Shown: piece after piece, positions 1 through 8,108 of the stretch
Layout: each line of letters begins with the position of its first letter
Position numbering within the stretch: position 1 is the first letter of the stretch
Assembly (NCBI RefSeq): GCF_033962415.1
Contig: NZ_JAVIKH010000002.1
Span: 186,001 to 250,000, forward strand
Reading direction: 5' to 3'
DNA length: 64,000 bases
From: Candidatus Cetobacterium colombiensis
Lineage (GTDB): Bacteria; Fusobacteriota; Fusobacteriia; Fusobacteriales; Fusobacteriaceae
The notes under the pieces: model-generated
Databases searched by the model: none
Seen by the model: only the letters and a program-made list of their open reading frames with translations
Told to the model about the DNA's origin: nothing
Made by a program: the position numbers and the translations under genes

Positions 1-590
1 TGACCTCCTCCAATTATAAATGTAATTAAATATTGGGCTAATGATACTATTATTATTAATGACATTCCAACTAAAAAAGATGGATATATTATTGGTAAAG
101 TGATTTTTAAAAATCTTTGAATTGAATTAGCACCTAGAACTTTTCCTAAATTTATATAATCTTTATTTAAGGTAATATAACCTGCTCTCATACTTTGAAT
201 ATAATAGGGCATTGTAGCTATGCTGTGAACAATTGCTACACCTAAAATACTTTCTATCAAGTTTATTTTTATAAATGCAAATTGAAGTCCCATAGTACTA
301 ACCATCGTTGGAATTATTAGGGGTAAAATTATTAAAAATTCTATAATCCCTTTTCCTTTAAAATTTTCTCTAGCCATAAATGAAGCCAACGGTGTCCCTA
401 TTATAAAATTGATTAGCATAGTTATTACTACAACTAAAAAAGTGGTCCATAAACTTTCATAGGTTTGAGGTGACTTTAATACATATTCCCACATTTTTAA
501 ATTTATACTTTTTACAAATATTCCCATAAATGGTAACAAAAATAGCAAAGACAAAAGTAAATATATTAATCCTACAAAAAATTTTCTCAT
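1..590 (-). CDS. ABC transporter permease, YnjC-like second half (partial, cut by left edge)
   Basis: This is an inner-membrane permease of a binding-protein-dependent importer. The ATG at 590 opens a frame that stays open to base 1; about 196 residues are visible and the C-terminus is missing. It has an N-terminal hydrophobic helix, several more membrane segments and a cytoplasmic EAA-like loop containing GKVLGANSIQRFLKITLP. The last visible residues are SLAQYLITFIIGGG. It starts 2 bases after the stop of the preceding permease, so the two are translationally coupled and probably form a heterodimer. In E. coli YnjC both halves are one polypeptide. Family membership is clear; the substrate is unknown. 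The ATPase (YnjD equivalent) is expected beyond the left edge. Confidence 0.85.
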   Translation of the reverse strand, partial: MRKFFVGLIYLLLSLLFLLPFMGIFVKSINLKMWEYVLKSPQTYESLWTTFLVVVITMLINFIIGTPLASFMARENFKGKGIIEFLIILPLIIPTMVSTMGLQFAFIKINLIESILGVAIVHSIATMPYYIQSMRAGYITLNKDYINLGKVLGANSIQRFLKITLPIIYPSFLVGMSLIIIVSLAQYLITFIIGGG

Positions 591-592
591 AT

Positions 593-1474
593 CTACCACT
601 CTCTCTCCTGGAATTTTGTAAAAAATCTTAAAGCTAAACACATAACTCCACCAAATAGCAAGCTTATTGCTGAAATTAATATATTCATAACCATTATTTT
701 TCCTCTTAAATCTAAACTTCCTTTTGCATACATATCAAATACCATTACAGCTAAAACTCTTGGATGTGTAACTCCGAGTATATAAGGAGTTTCAAAAGAA
801 GCAAATAAATAAGTTAAAACTATAAAAAAACTTATGCTTAAACTAGGAAAAACCAAAGGAAAAATTATTTTTTTAAAAAAAGCAATATCACTTAAATTAT
901 AAATTTTTCCTAAAGAATCCCATTTTTTATCCACTCTAAAAACCACGGGCAAACTCATCATTGTCATAAAAGGTAAAGCTTTCCATACATATGTAAAAAT
1001 TATTCCTATTCCATTATGATCATTAGTTAATATTGGAAATTGATCAATTGATGATATCAAACCTAACTTCAATAAAATATTATTTATTACTCCTCTTCTC
1101 ATTAAAAGTAGTAATACACCATAAGAACTTACTAAATATGGAACAAACACAGGAGCTTCTATTACTTTTTGAAAACTCTTTGTGTAAAAATATCCTTTTC
1201 TTTTACTAAAAAAAACTAAAAATAAAACTATTACAGTTAAAATAAAAGCTATAAATGATGCAATACTATTTATTTTTATTGTGTATATTAAACTTGCATA
1301 AAACTCTTTCGAGCATAAAACTTCTTTATAATAATCTAAAGTAAAACAAGATTCAGTTAGAATTCTATTATAGCCTAAAGATGTCATCAACACATAGTAT
1401 AGACCATATAAAAAGAAAAATGTCATATATAATAAAAAAGGAATTATATATATAAACTTTTTAATTTTTTCCAA
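593..1474 (-). CDS. ABC transporter permease, YnjC-like first half
   Basis: A 293-residue inner-membrane permease with about six hydrophobic segments (roughly residues 8-28, 67-89, 106-125, 156-178, 204-226 and 260-285). The cytoplasmic coupling loop near residues 187-207 (LGKIYNLSDIAFFKKIIFP) is an EAA-like element that would dock on the ATPase. The 5' end overlaps the binding-protein gene by 14 bases and the 3' end is 2 bases from the next permease, so the three genes form one translational unit. Membership in the spermidine/thiamine/iron-type permease superfamily is secure. The YnjC assignment rests on the neighbouring YnjB-like and YnjE-like genes. The transported solute is unknown. Confidence 0.88.
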   Translation of the reverse strand: MEKIKKFIYIIPFLLYMTFFFLYGLYYVLMTSLGYNRILTESCFTLDYYKEVLCSKEFYASLIYTIKINSIASFIAFILTVIVLFLVFFSKRKGYFYTKSFQKVIEAPVFVPYLVSSYGVLLLLMRRGVINNILLKLGLISSIDQFPILTNDHNGIGIIFTYVWKALPFMTMMSLPVVFRVDKKWDSLGKIYNLSDIAFFKKIIFPLVFPSLSISFFIVLTYLFASFETPYILGVTHPRVLAVMVFDMYAKGSLDLRGKIMVMNILISAISLLFGGVMCLALRFFTKFQEREW

Positions 1475-2624
1475 CTTTCTCTATCCATCCTTCCTCTATA
1501 ATTCTTAACTTATCAGGTGTTAATTCTAGAACTCTTTTTTCTTGTAACTCTTCAAGTGATGGGATTTTTCCATTTTTATTTAAATCAAAGAATTTTTTTA
1601 CAGTTTCAGGAGGTAATTTTTTCATATCTAAAATAGTAAAGTCTCCCCAATTTTTTGGTTCTTGCTTTAATAATTGTATCTCTGGAGAAACCAATTCATT
1701 TATTACTGCTATTGCTCCATCTTTATTTTGAGAATTTTTAGGTATTGCTAAATAGTGGTTATTAAATAATGTCCCTCTATTTAATAAGAAACTTTTTGAT
1801 GTTTCTGGATAGTCACCTGATTCTATTTTTGAATTTACTTTATTAATAGTATAACCCATTGTTACATCTACTTCACCAGCTGAGTATAAAAGGTCTAACT
1901 TTCCTTCTGACTCAGGGTAAGTTTCTCCTTTTCTCCATAAATAAGGTTCAATTTCATTTAAATAATTCCATACTATATTTAAATTTTGTTTAAACTCTTC
2001 AGGAGTCATTTTTTCAATATTGTCATAACCTAACATATCTATTACTATATTTCTAACAAATGCACTTCCCGTAAAGTTCGAGGCATTAGGATATGTAAAT
2101 TTTCCCGGATTTTTCTTTACATACTCTGTTAATGTTTCCCATCCTACAAATGGAACATTTCCCTTTTTTGTATCATAAATTAGATTAAACTGAGCCTCTC
2201 CAAAAGGAACTTCTAATCCGTTTATATCCTCTCCAAAGTCTTTAACGGTTGTACTTTCTTTCAATAAATTTTTATTTGGAATTTTAGATAAAATATTCCC
2301 TTCTAAAACTCCAGCGTCTTTTAATGCTTTAAAATTTTCTCCGTTAACCCACAAAACATCAATTACACCATTCTTCTTTCCTGCCTGCTTTTCTATAATT
2401 AATTTATTAACTACGTCTTTAATATCAACAATAGGAACCCTTTTTACTGTTATATTTTCTTTTTCTTGAATTTTAGGAGCAACTACATCATCCATAAATG
2501 TATTAATCTCTTTAGATCCTCCCCACATATATATATTTACATCTTGCTTTTCTTTTTTCCCACATCCGATTAAAGAACCGGCTATCAAAACTAAAGATAA
2601 AGCTATTTTTATTTTTTTCAACAT
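1461..2624 (-). CDS. ABC transporter substrate-binding lipoprotein, YnjB-like
   Basis: A 387-residue binding protein with a lipoprotein signal peptide: the hydrophobic stretch ends in LIGC, so Cys21 is the predicted lipidation site. The mature protein looks like a type 2 periplasmic binding protein (MWGGSKEINTFMDD, DVLWVNGENF). It includes the sequence NWGDFTILDMKKLP near the C-terminus, which I associate with the YnjB family. It has its own strong RBS (AAGGAGG) and follows a 12-bp-stem hairpin at 2650-2678, so its expression may be set separately from the upstream genes. It overlaps the permease gene by 14 bases. The ligand is not known; the neighbouring rhodanese and Fe-S oxidoreductase suggest a sulfur or redox compound, which is inference only. 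Confidence 0.85.
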   Translation of the reverse strand: MLKKIKIALSLVLIAGSLIGCGKKEKQDVNIYMWGGSKEINTFMDDVVAPKIQEKENITVKRVPIVDIKDVVNKLIIEKQAGKKNGVIDVLWVNGENFKALKDAGVLEGNILSKIPNKNLLKESTTVKDFGEDINGLEVPFGEAQFNLIYDTKKGNVPFVGWETLTEYVKKNPGKFTYPNASNFTGSAFVRNIVIDMLGYDNIEKMTPEEFKQNLNIVWNYLNEIEPYLWRKGETYPESEGKLDLLYSAGEVDVTMGYTINKVNSKIESGDYPETSKSFLLNRGTLFNNHYLAIPKNSQNKDGAIAVINELVSPEIQLLKQEPKNWGDFTILDMKKLPPETVKKFFDLNKNGKIPSLEELQEKRVLELTPDKLRIIEEGWIEKVGKN

Positions 2625-2649
2625 CTTTAAACTCCTCCTTATTTAAATT

Positions 2650-2678
2650 AATAAAAGGGGGAAAATCCCCCTTTTATT
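2650..2678 (-). terminator. Intercistronic hairpin ahead of the YnjB-like gene
   Basis: Perfect 12-bp inverted repeat (arms 2650-2661 and 2667-2678, five C-G pairs in the core) with a 5-base loop, followed on the minus strand by TTTTATTAATTT. It lies between the stop of the TVP38-family gene and the RBS of the binding-protein gene. It could be a partial terminator or a structure stabilising the downstream message. Confidence 0.7.
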
Positions 2679-2698
2679 ATAACCTATTTATTATTTTG

Positions 2699-3370
2699 TT
2701 ACGAGTTTTTCTTCGCTTTTTTCGCAATTAGCTTAGTTACCATCGTTAAAGCAAAGAATATTAATGAAGCTGTTATTGACATTTTTACAGCTGTCTTCAT
2801 ATCTCCTGATGCCACTGCTCCTGCTAACAATACAAATACAGATGTTCCAGGTAAAATAAATAAAGTTGATAATAAAGAGTACTGAACAAAACTAATCGGC
2901 GTTAATCCGTAAACATAGTTTTGAATTCCAAATGGGAATACTGGTAACAATCTTGTTGTTGCTAGTATAAACCATCCTTCGTTTTTTACACCTTCATTAA
3001 TTTTTTTAAATGCTTCTGTTTTTCCAAATTTGTCTTCAATTGGCTTTCTTGCAATATATCTAGCTATTAAAAATGCTAATGATAATCCTAAACAAGCTCC
3101 TATAGCTGTGTATATAATTCCCATTACAGCACCAAATATAAGACCACCAGCTAAAGTTAACGGTAAAACTGATATACAAGTTGTAGTCACAATAGCATAT
3201 AAACCTATGTATGCCACTGGTCCCCACATTCCTAAACTTTTAATTAATGTTTCTAATTTTTCTCTATCTTTTAAATATTCTAAAGCTCCAGATTTAGCTA
3301 ATCCAAATATAGCTGCAGCTAAAATAGCTACTATAATAATAATTTTTATTGGGTTTTTCTTCTGACTCAT
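2699..3370 (-). CDS. TVP38/TMEM64 (VTT-domain) membrane protein, YdjX/YdjZ-like
   Basis: A 223-residue polytopic membrane protein. After one N-terminal membrane helix (about 9-28) comes a VTT/SNARE-associated domain with features of that family: PLTLAGGLIFGAVMG, a charged turn (ARYIARKPIEDKFG) and TTRLLPVFPFGIQNYVYGL. The family is related to DedA; its members are implicated in lipid or small-molecule movement, but no reaction is fixed for YdjX/YdjZ. It starts 1 base after the rhodanese stop, with its RBS inside that gene. In E. coli ydjX and ydjZ lie in the same operon as ynjA-E, which supports reading this as the same module. An overlapping plus-strand frame is a shadow. Confidence 0.88.
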   Translation of the reverse strand: MSQKKNPIKIIIIVAILAAAIFGLAKSGALEYLKDREKLETLIKSLGMWGPVAYIGLYAIVTTTCISVLPLTLAGGLIFGAVMGIIYTAIGACLGLSLAFLIARYIARKPIEDKFGKTEAFKKINEGVKNEGWFILATTRLLPVFPFGIQNYVYGLTPISFVQYSLLSTLFILPGTSVFVLLAGAVASGDMKTAVKMSITASLIFFALTMVTKLIAKKAKKNS

Positions 3371-3371
3371 C

Positions 3372-4283
3372 TTATTCTCCTGTCTCTAATTTTACTTTTC
3401 CATCTTTTGCTGCATAAGACCACTCTATCCAAGATCCATCATAATTTTTAACTGTTGGATATCCTAATAACTCTTTTAATACAAATGTTGTGTGAGCTGA
3501 TCTTACTGCTGATTGACAATATGGTAAAATTTCTTTATCTGCAGTTACACCTTTTTGATTGAAAAGAGTAACTAACTCATCATATGATTTTATTGTTTTA
3601 TCTTTATTTAAAGCTTCAGTCCATTCTATCCAAACACTTCCTGGAATTCTTCCTTTTTCAACTGCACCTTTTTTTAAATCTTCACCAGTAAACTCTTTTT
3701 TTGTTCTTGTATCTAAAATAACATCTGCTGGATTATTTATAGCACCTTCAACCTCTTGAATTGTTGCTAATGCATCTTTATCTGAAGTCGCTTCAAATTT
3801 AAAGTTCCCTTTCTTTTCGTCAGCTTCTTTTCCAAACTTTGTTTTTACTCCTGCATCCTTCAATGCTGCGTATCCTCCATCAACAAGTTTGATATTTTCC
3901 ATTCCGTACATATCTAGTATCCACCAAAGTCTGTACTCGTCTAATCCATCTCCAATTAAAACTAATGTTGTATCTTTTGTTACACCCATTTTATTTAATT
4001 CAGCTTCCATCTCTTCTCTAGAAGCTCTCATTCCACCTATTTCACCGTATCTTTTATCTTTTGGCTCCATATCAGGTCTCCACATATTATAAGAACCCTC
4101 AACGTTTCCTGTTAAAAACTTATATTCTGGCCTTACATCTATAACAACTACATTTTTATTTGTTTCAATTAATTCCTTTGCAGTTTCTGCACTAACCAGC
4201 TTGTCTGATTTATATTGAGTGTAATCCTTTGCAAAAGCTACCATTGATAATAGTAATGATCCTAAAATTAAATTTCTTTTCAT
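3372..4283 (-). CDS. Exported two-domain rhodanese (thiosulfate sulfurtransferase), YnjE-like
   Basis: A 303-residue protein with a signal peptide (cleavage expected after about residue 18, VAFA). It has two rhodanese domains. The N-terminal domain has Asp in the loop LIGDGLDEYR where catalytic Cys would sit, so it is likely inactive. The C-terminal domain carries the candidate persulfide-forming Cys256 in PYCQSAVRS. This inactive-active arrangement is standard for tandem rhodaneses. E. coli YnjE has three such domains, so this copy is shorter. It likely moves sulfane sulfur outside the cytoplasm. It lies between the fused oxidoreductase and the TVP38 gene in one operon. The physiological donor and acceptor are unknown. 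Confidence 0.88.
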   Translation of the reverse strand: MKRNLILGSLLLSMVAFAKDYTQYKSDKLVSAETAKELIETNKNVVVIDVRPEYKFLTGNVEGSYNMWRPDMEPKDKRYGEIGGMRASREEMEAELNKMGVTKDTTLVLIGDGLDEYRLWWILDMYGMENIKLVDGGYAALKDAGVKTKFGKEADEKKGNFKFEATSDKDALATIQEVEGAINNPADVILDTRTKKEFTGEDLKKGAVEKGRIPGSVWIEWTEALNKDKTIKSYDELVTLFNQKGVTADKEILPYCQSAVRSAHTTFVLKELLGYPTVKNYDGSWIEWSYAAKDGKVKLETGE

Positions 4284-4309
4284 TTTTAATCCTCCTATGT
4301 CTTATTTGA

Positions 4310-6895
4310 CTATTTTCTCTTATTAAGTTCCATCTTCGATTTATATCTTGTCATCCATTGTTTTGCTGGTCCCATATTTCTTTTTTTAGCTTTTGCTTTT
4401 TCATATTTTTCACCAAATATTAAATCTACTATATGAAGTGCATCAGCATTTCCTTTTTCCATTGACTCTCTACAAGCTGCACAATAAGTTACCATATGTC
4501 CTGTTGTTGTTTCTCCCGCTCTTCTATCCATAACTCTTTTAGCTACATCTGGTACAGCTGGAACTACCATTCCTCCAAATCCACAACATCTAGTTTTATC
4601 TCTTGAGTTTTCTAATTCTTCAACATCATATCCTAACTCAGTCATAATCCATCTAATTCCATCGTGAATTTTTGTCTGTTTTCTTATTGAGCAAGAATCA
4701 TGAATATTAAATTTAACATCTGAATTTTTACCTACACCAATTTGAGATTCTGGTAATCCAATCTCTGGTAACAATTCCCATAACGAAACTACATTTTGCT
4801 TTGCATACATATTAAATATTCCATAGCAAGATTGACACGCTACGATAACTGTTTCAGCCTCAACTTTATCCAATTCTTTCTGTACAGATTTAAATCTCTC
4901 TTTAAATAAATCATCTTGTCCTAATGCTTTTGGTGGCTTTCCACAACATTTTAATAAAGAACCTACTTCTCCATTTAATTTATCTTGTAAATGGTCTACT
5001 ATATTTCCAACTGCTGTTGAATTATATGAAGGTAACGAACATCCTGGGAAGAATACATATTTAGTTTTCTTTCCATTAGGAGCTGCATTTGTTGTATTAA
5101 ACATTTTTGAATACCCTAAGTATTGGTGAACTTCTATAGCTTTATGACCCTTCATAGGTGATTTTCCGCCATTATCTTTTACATACTCACTTCTCATAGC
5201 TCCAAAATTAGATTTTATATCAAATGTTTTTGGACATTTTAAAGTACATTGATCACACATATTGCAAGAATAAGCTATTTTAGCGTCCATCTCTTCGCAA
5301 CCTTTTTCTAAATATTCTTTAAATAATGTCTTTGGACAGTCAGTATAATCATTTAACATGATACATTCTTTCATACAAAGTTTACATTCACATTGTAAAC
5401 ATCTGCTAGCTTCTTTTGTTGCCTCTTCTTTTGTAAATACTCTTTCAACTTCTGAGAAGTCTTTAATTCTCTCTTGACCATCTGTTGTTCCAGGAATTAA
5501 TCTTTCAACCTTCTCTGCTGAATCCCATCCTTCTGGTAAATACTCTGTTGGTAAATATAATTTTGTCTTATATCCTCCCTCAGATTCTATATTTCTTCCT
5601 TCTTCTAAATTCTTTTTGTTTAAGAATCTATCAATTGATTTAGCAGCTCTTCTTCCTTCTGCCATCGCTTCAATAACAATAAATGCATTTGCACAATCTC
5701 CAGCTACGAAAACTTTTTCATTACTTACTGATTGCATAGTTAATTTATCTGATTCAAAAGTTCCATTTCTTCTTGTTGTTAATGATTGATTTAAATCAAA
5801 TGAATTGTCTACTCCTTGACCTATTGCAAAAACTAAAGTATCTATTTCTATTATTTCTTTAGCATTATCATCAAATTGCGGATTAAAGTTTCCATTTTCA
5901 TCAAATAAACTTAAACACTTCTTTATTTCTAATCCAGATATTCTATTATTTTCATCAACTATTATTCTGTTAATTCCATTTCCTAATTTAAACTCTACAT
6001 TTTCCTCTATTGCACCATGGATTTCATGATTTGAAGATGCCATTTTTTCAAATGTTGATTCTAATGGAATTGAATATACCACTTCTACTCCAGGTACCCT
6101 CTTAGATGATCTAGCGCAGTCCATCGCAACATCTCCACCACCGATTACCGCTACTCTTTTTCCTGCACCTTTGAAATCTTTTGTTAAAGATATCTCTTTT
6201 AAATATTCAGCTGCATGGAAAATCCCTTCTGCATTATGGTTTTCTAAAGATCTATCAATTCTTCCTAATTGTTTTCCAACAGCAATTAAAATTGCATCAT
6301 AATTCTTTTCTAATTCTTCAAAACTTATATCTTTTCCAATTTCTGTAGATAATTTTACTTCTACACCTAATTTTTCTAATATTGAATATTCTTTATCTAT
6401 TACTTCTCTTGGAAGTCTGTACTCTGGAATTCCAACTCTCATCATTCCACCAAACACAGGTAACTTATCAAATATTGTAACTTCATATCCTTCTTTTGCT
6501 AAATCTATTGCACCTTGAGCACCTGCTGGTCCTGCTCCTATTATAGCTACTTTTTTACCATTTTTAGCTTTTTTACTTATATCCCAACTATTTGAATCAT
6601 CAAAATTATCTGCTGCATATCTTTTTAGTGATGCAATTGCTATCGGTGAATCTTCTTCTCCTCTTCTGCAATTTTGTTCACAAGGATGAGCACATATTCT
6701 TCCTAATGTTCCAGGTAAAAACAATTTTTCTCTAATAGTTTTTATTGCTTCTTGTCCTTTTCCCTCTCCAATTAATCTTACATAACTCTTTACATCAGTG
6801 TTCATTGGACAATTACTTTTACAAGCAGCTTCCGAATCACCCATACAGTTTTCAACAATATCTTTCATTTTCAAAACGATATTTTCATTTAACAT
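4310..6895 (-). CDS. Fused FAD/NAD(P) oxidoreductase with Fe-S and CCG (HdrB-like) domains
   Basis: An 861-residue cytoplasmic multidomain protein. It starts with a GltD-like Fe-S segment (Cys17, 25, 29 and 68, 72, 76). A GltD/DPYD-type flavoprotein core follows, with GAGPAG at 120-125, a second dinucleotide motif (VIGGGDVAMDCA) and the closing VAGDCANAF element. After that comes a ferredoxin-like cysteine region (RCLQCECKLCMKEC, SCNMCDQCTLKCP). The C-terminal third has two cysteine-rich CCG repeats (CCG near 650, CQSC near 688; CCG near 770, CAAC near 805), as in HdrB/GlpC. It probably passes electrons from NAD(P)H through FAD and Fe-S centres to a thiol/disulfide or sulfur substrate. It is the first gene behind the promoter at 6932-6960. 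The domain calls are strong; the reaction is inference. Confidence 0.88.
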   Translation of the reverse strand: MLNENIVLKMKDIVENCMGDSEAACKSNCPMNTDVKSYVRLIGEGKGQEAIKTIREKLFLPGTLGRICAHPCEQNCRRGEEDSPIAIASLKRYAADNFDDSNSWDISKKAKNGKKVAIIGAGPAGAQGAIDLAKEGYEVTIFDKLPVFGGMMRVGIPEYRLPREVIDKEYSILEKLGVEVKLSTEIGKDISFEELEKNYDAILIAVGKQLGRIDRSLENHNAEGIFHAAEYLKEISLTKDFKGAGKRVAVIGGGDVAMDCARSSKRVPGVEVVYSIPLESTFEKMASSNHEIHGAIEENVEFKLGNGINRIIVDENNRISGLEIKKCLSLFDENGNFNPQFDDNAKEIIEIDTLVFAIGQGVDNSFDLNQSLTTRRNGTFESDKLTMQSVSNEKVFVAGDCANAFIVIEAMAEGRRAAKSIDRFLNKKNLEEGRNIESEGGYKTKLYLPTEYLPEGWDSAEKVERLIPGTTDGQERIKDFSEVERVFTKEEATKEASRCLQCECKLCMKECIMLNDYTDCPKTLFKEYLEKGCEEMDAKIAYSCNMCDQCTLKCPKTFDIKSNFGAMRSEYVKDNGGKSPMKGHKAIEVHQYLGYSKMFNTTNAAPNGKKTKYVFFPGCSLPSYNSTAVGNIVDHLQDKLNGEVGSLLKCCGKPPKALGQDDLFKERFKSVQKELDKVEAETVIVACQSCYGIFNMYAKQNVVSLWELLPEIGLPESQIGVGKNSDVKFNIHDSCSIRKQTKIHDGIRWIMTELGYDVEELENSRDKTRCCGFGGMVVPAVPDVAKRVMDRRAGETTTGHMVTYCAACRESMEKGNADALHIVDLIFGEKYEKAKAKKRNMGPAKQWMTRYKSKMELNKRK

Positions 6896-6931
6896 CTAAC
6901 AATTTCCTCCAAAAAAATTTAGTCTATTAGT

Positions 6932-6960
6932 ATTCTACCTCCAATTATTTTTTATGTCAA
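6932..6960 (-). promoter_or_regulatory. Promoter of the oxidoreductase-rhodanese-ABC operon
   Basis: On the minus strand, TTGACA (6955-6960), a 17-base spacer and TAGAAT (6932-6937). The 5' UTR is about 30 bases, ending in a GGAGG RBS ahead of the ATG at 6895. This near-consensus sigma-70 site places the fused oxidoreductase first in the operon. Confidence 0.8.
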
Positions 6961-7061
6961 CTTTTAAATCCTTACTTAAAAGACTTTGATAAAAAAATAA
7001 CTTTTTTTGGCTATATTTTTGTCAAAAATTTTTTTTCTTCACCAAAATTAACTTTTTTTGT

Positions 7062-7067
7062 TATAAT
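7062..7067 (+). promoter_or_regulatory. Extended -10 element ahead of the L,D-transpeptidase-like gene
   Basis: TATAAT preceded by TG one base upstream (TGTTATAAT), the extended -10 arrangement. No good -35 is visible; TTCACC at 7038-7043 is the best candidate. The start codon is about 30 bases downstream. Confidence 0.55.
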
Positions 7068-7097
7068 AATACTAGAATTTCATTTTAGGGGTGAGTT

Positions 7098-7730
7098 ATG
7101 ATACAAAAGATTTATTTTTTATTTTTTATTTTTCACTTAACAGCTTTGAGTTCTACTTCTTCTCTTTATAATTCATTAAAATTAAAAGATAAAATGAATT
7201 ATAAAGTATTTAAAAACGCAATTAAAGGAGCTTCAAAAATCAAAGGTAAAGATTTTCAATTTTTAACAGTTATTGATTTTACAAAACCATCTACAGAACC
7301 TAGATTTTCAGTTATCGATTTAAAAAGAAAAAAATTACTTTACTACACTTATGTATCCCATGGAAAAAATAGTGGTAAAGTTGTTGCTACAAAATTCTCT
7401 AATGCTCCAAATTCATTTCAAAGTTCATTAGGATTTTTTGTAACTGATACAAGACCTTATATTGGAAGTTATGGTTATTCATTACGATTAAAAGGTTTAG
7501 AAAATCGTTTTAATTCCAATGCCTATGATCGAGCTATTGTAATCCATGGAGCTGAATACGCTTCTAAAAAATATATTGATCAAATGGGATTTTTAGGACG
7601 AACTTTAGGATGTCCTGCTATTCCCACTGAATTATCAAAAGAAGTTATTGACTTACTTTCGAATAATTCAATTATATTTATTGCTGGAAATGACAATAAA
7701 TATTTGAAAGAAAGTACTTTTATAAATTAA
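7098..7730 (+). CDS. Exported murein L,D-transpeptidase-like protein (YkuD_2 type)
   Basis: A 210-residue protein with an N-terminal hydrophobic export signal (about residues 1-19). The body matches the murein L,D-transpeptidase catalytic family: FSVIDLKRKKLLYYTYVSHG, the catalytic-histidine segment VIHGAEYAS (His150) and the nucleophile loop GRTLGCPAIP (Cys172). Enzymes of this class cross-link or trim peptidoglycan stem peptides in the periplasm, and some members instead act on linked proteins. It is a single-gene unit: extended -10 at 7062-7067, RBS AGGGGTGAG, and a bidirectional terminator right after the stop. The fold assignment is good; the exact peptide bond is not readable from sequence. 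Confidence 0.82.
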   Translation: MIQKIYFLFFIFHLTALSSTSSLYNSLKLKDKMNYKVFKNAIKGASKIKGKDFQFLTVIDFTKPSTEPRFSVIDLKRKKLLYYTYVSHGKNSGKVVATKFSNAPNSFQSSLGFFVTDTRPYIGSYGYSLRLKGLENRFNSNAYDRAIVIHGAEYASKKYIDQMGFLGRTLGCPAIPTELSKEVIDLLSNNSIIFIAGNDNKYLKESTFIN

Positions 7731-7758
7731 AAAAAGGAGATTTTTAATCTCCTTTTTT
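7730..7758. terminator. Bidirectional terminator
   Basis: Inverted repeat with arms 7730-7742 and 7746-7758 around a GGAGATT core. A-runs on one side and T-runs on the other let it stop both the plus-strand transpeptidase gene and the minus-strand ABC operon. Confidence 0.85.
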
Positions 7759-8108
7759 TAGTACTGATTTATTTCTTTTAACCAATCGCCATTATCAGTT
7801 AAGAAATTTTCTATTTTTAACTCAGCACTTTTATTTAAATTAAATTTTATTATCCCCTCTTTTTTTTCCCCATCTATTTCTATTAAAAATTTATGATTTA
7901 ACCCCTTTAAATCCATTACAATCTTTTTATTTTTTCCTAACTTTTTATCTTTTCCCCCATCTACTTTGATTATTAAATTTTTACTCATTTGTTTATCTGT
8001 ATAAATATTATTAATTATCAATGTATGTTCTTGTCCACTTGAATAAAATCCCCAACTTATTATTATAACTATTACAAAAAAAAGAGTTATACTTATTTTT
8101 TTTCTCAT
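7758..8108 (-). CDS. Small membrane-anchored protein of the DUF3798 ABC operon, unknown function
   Basis: About 116 residues. I chose the ATG at 8108 over the upstream in-frame ATG at 8126 because GAGGGGGA sits 7 bases before it and its ATG overlaps the TGA of the preceding permease. There is one N-terminal hydrophobic segment (about residues 5-20), then a basic beta-rich-looking domain without cysteines or catalytic motifs that I recognise. It is the last gene of the importer operon and is translationally coupled to it, so it probably works with the transporter at the outer face of the inner membrane. I cannot assign a family. Confidence 0.7.
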   Translation of the reverse strand: MRKKISITLFFVIVIIISWGFYSSGQEHTLIINNIYTDKQMSKNLIIKVDGGKDKKLGKNKKIVMDLKGLNHKFLIEIDGEKKEGIIKFNLNKSAELKIENFLTDNGDWLKEINQY

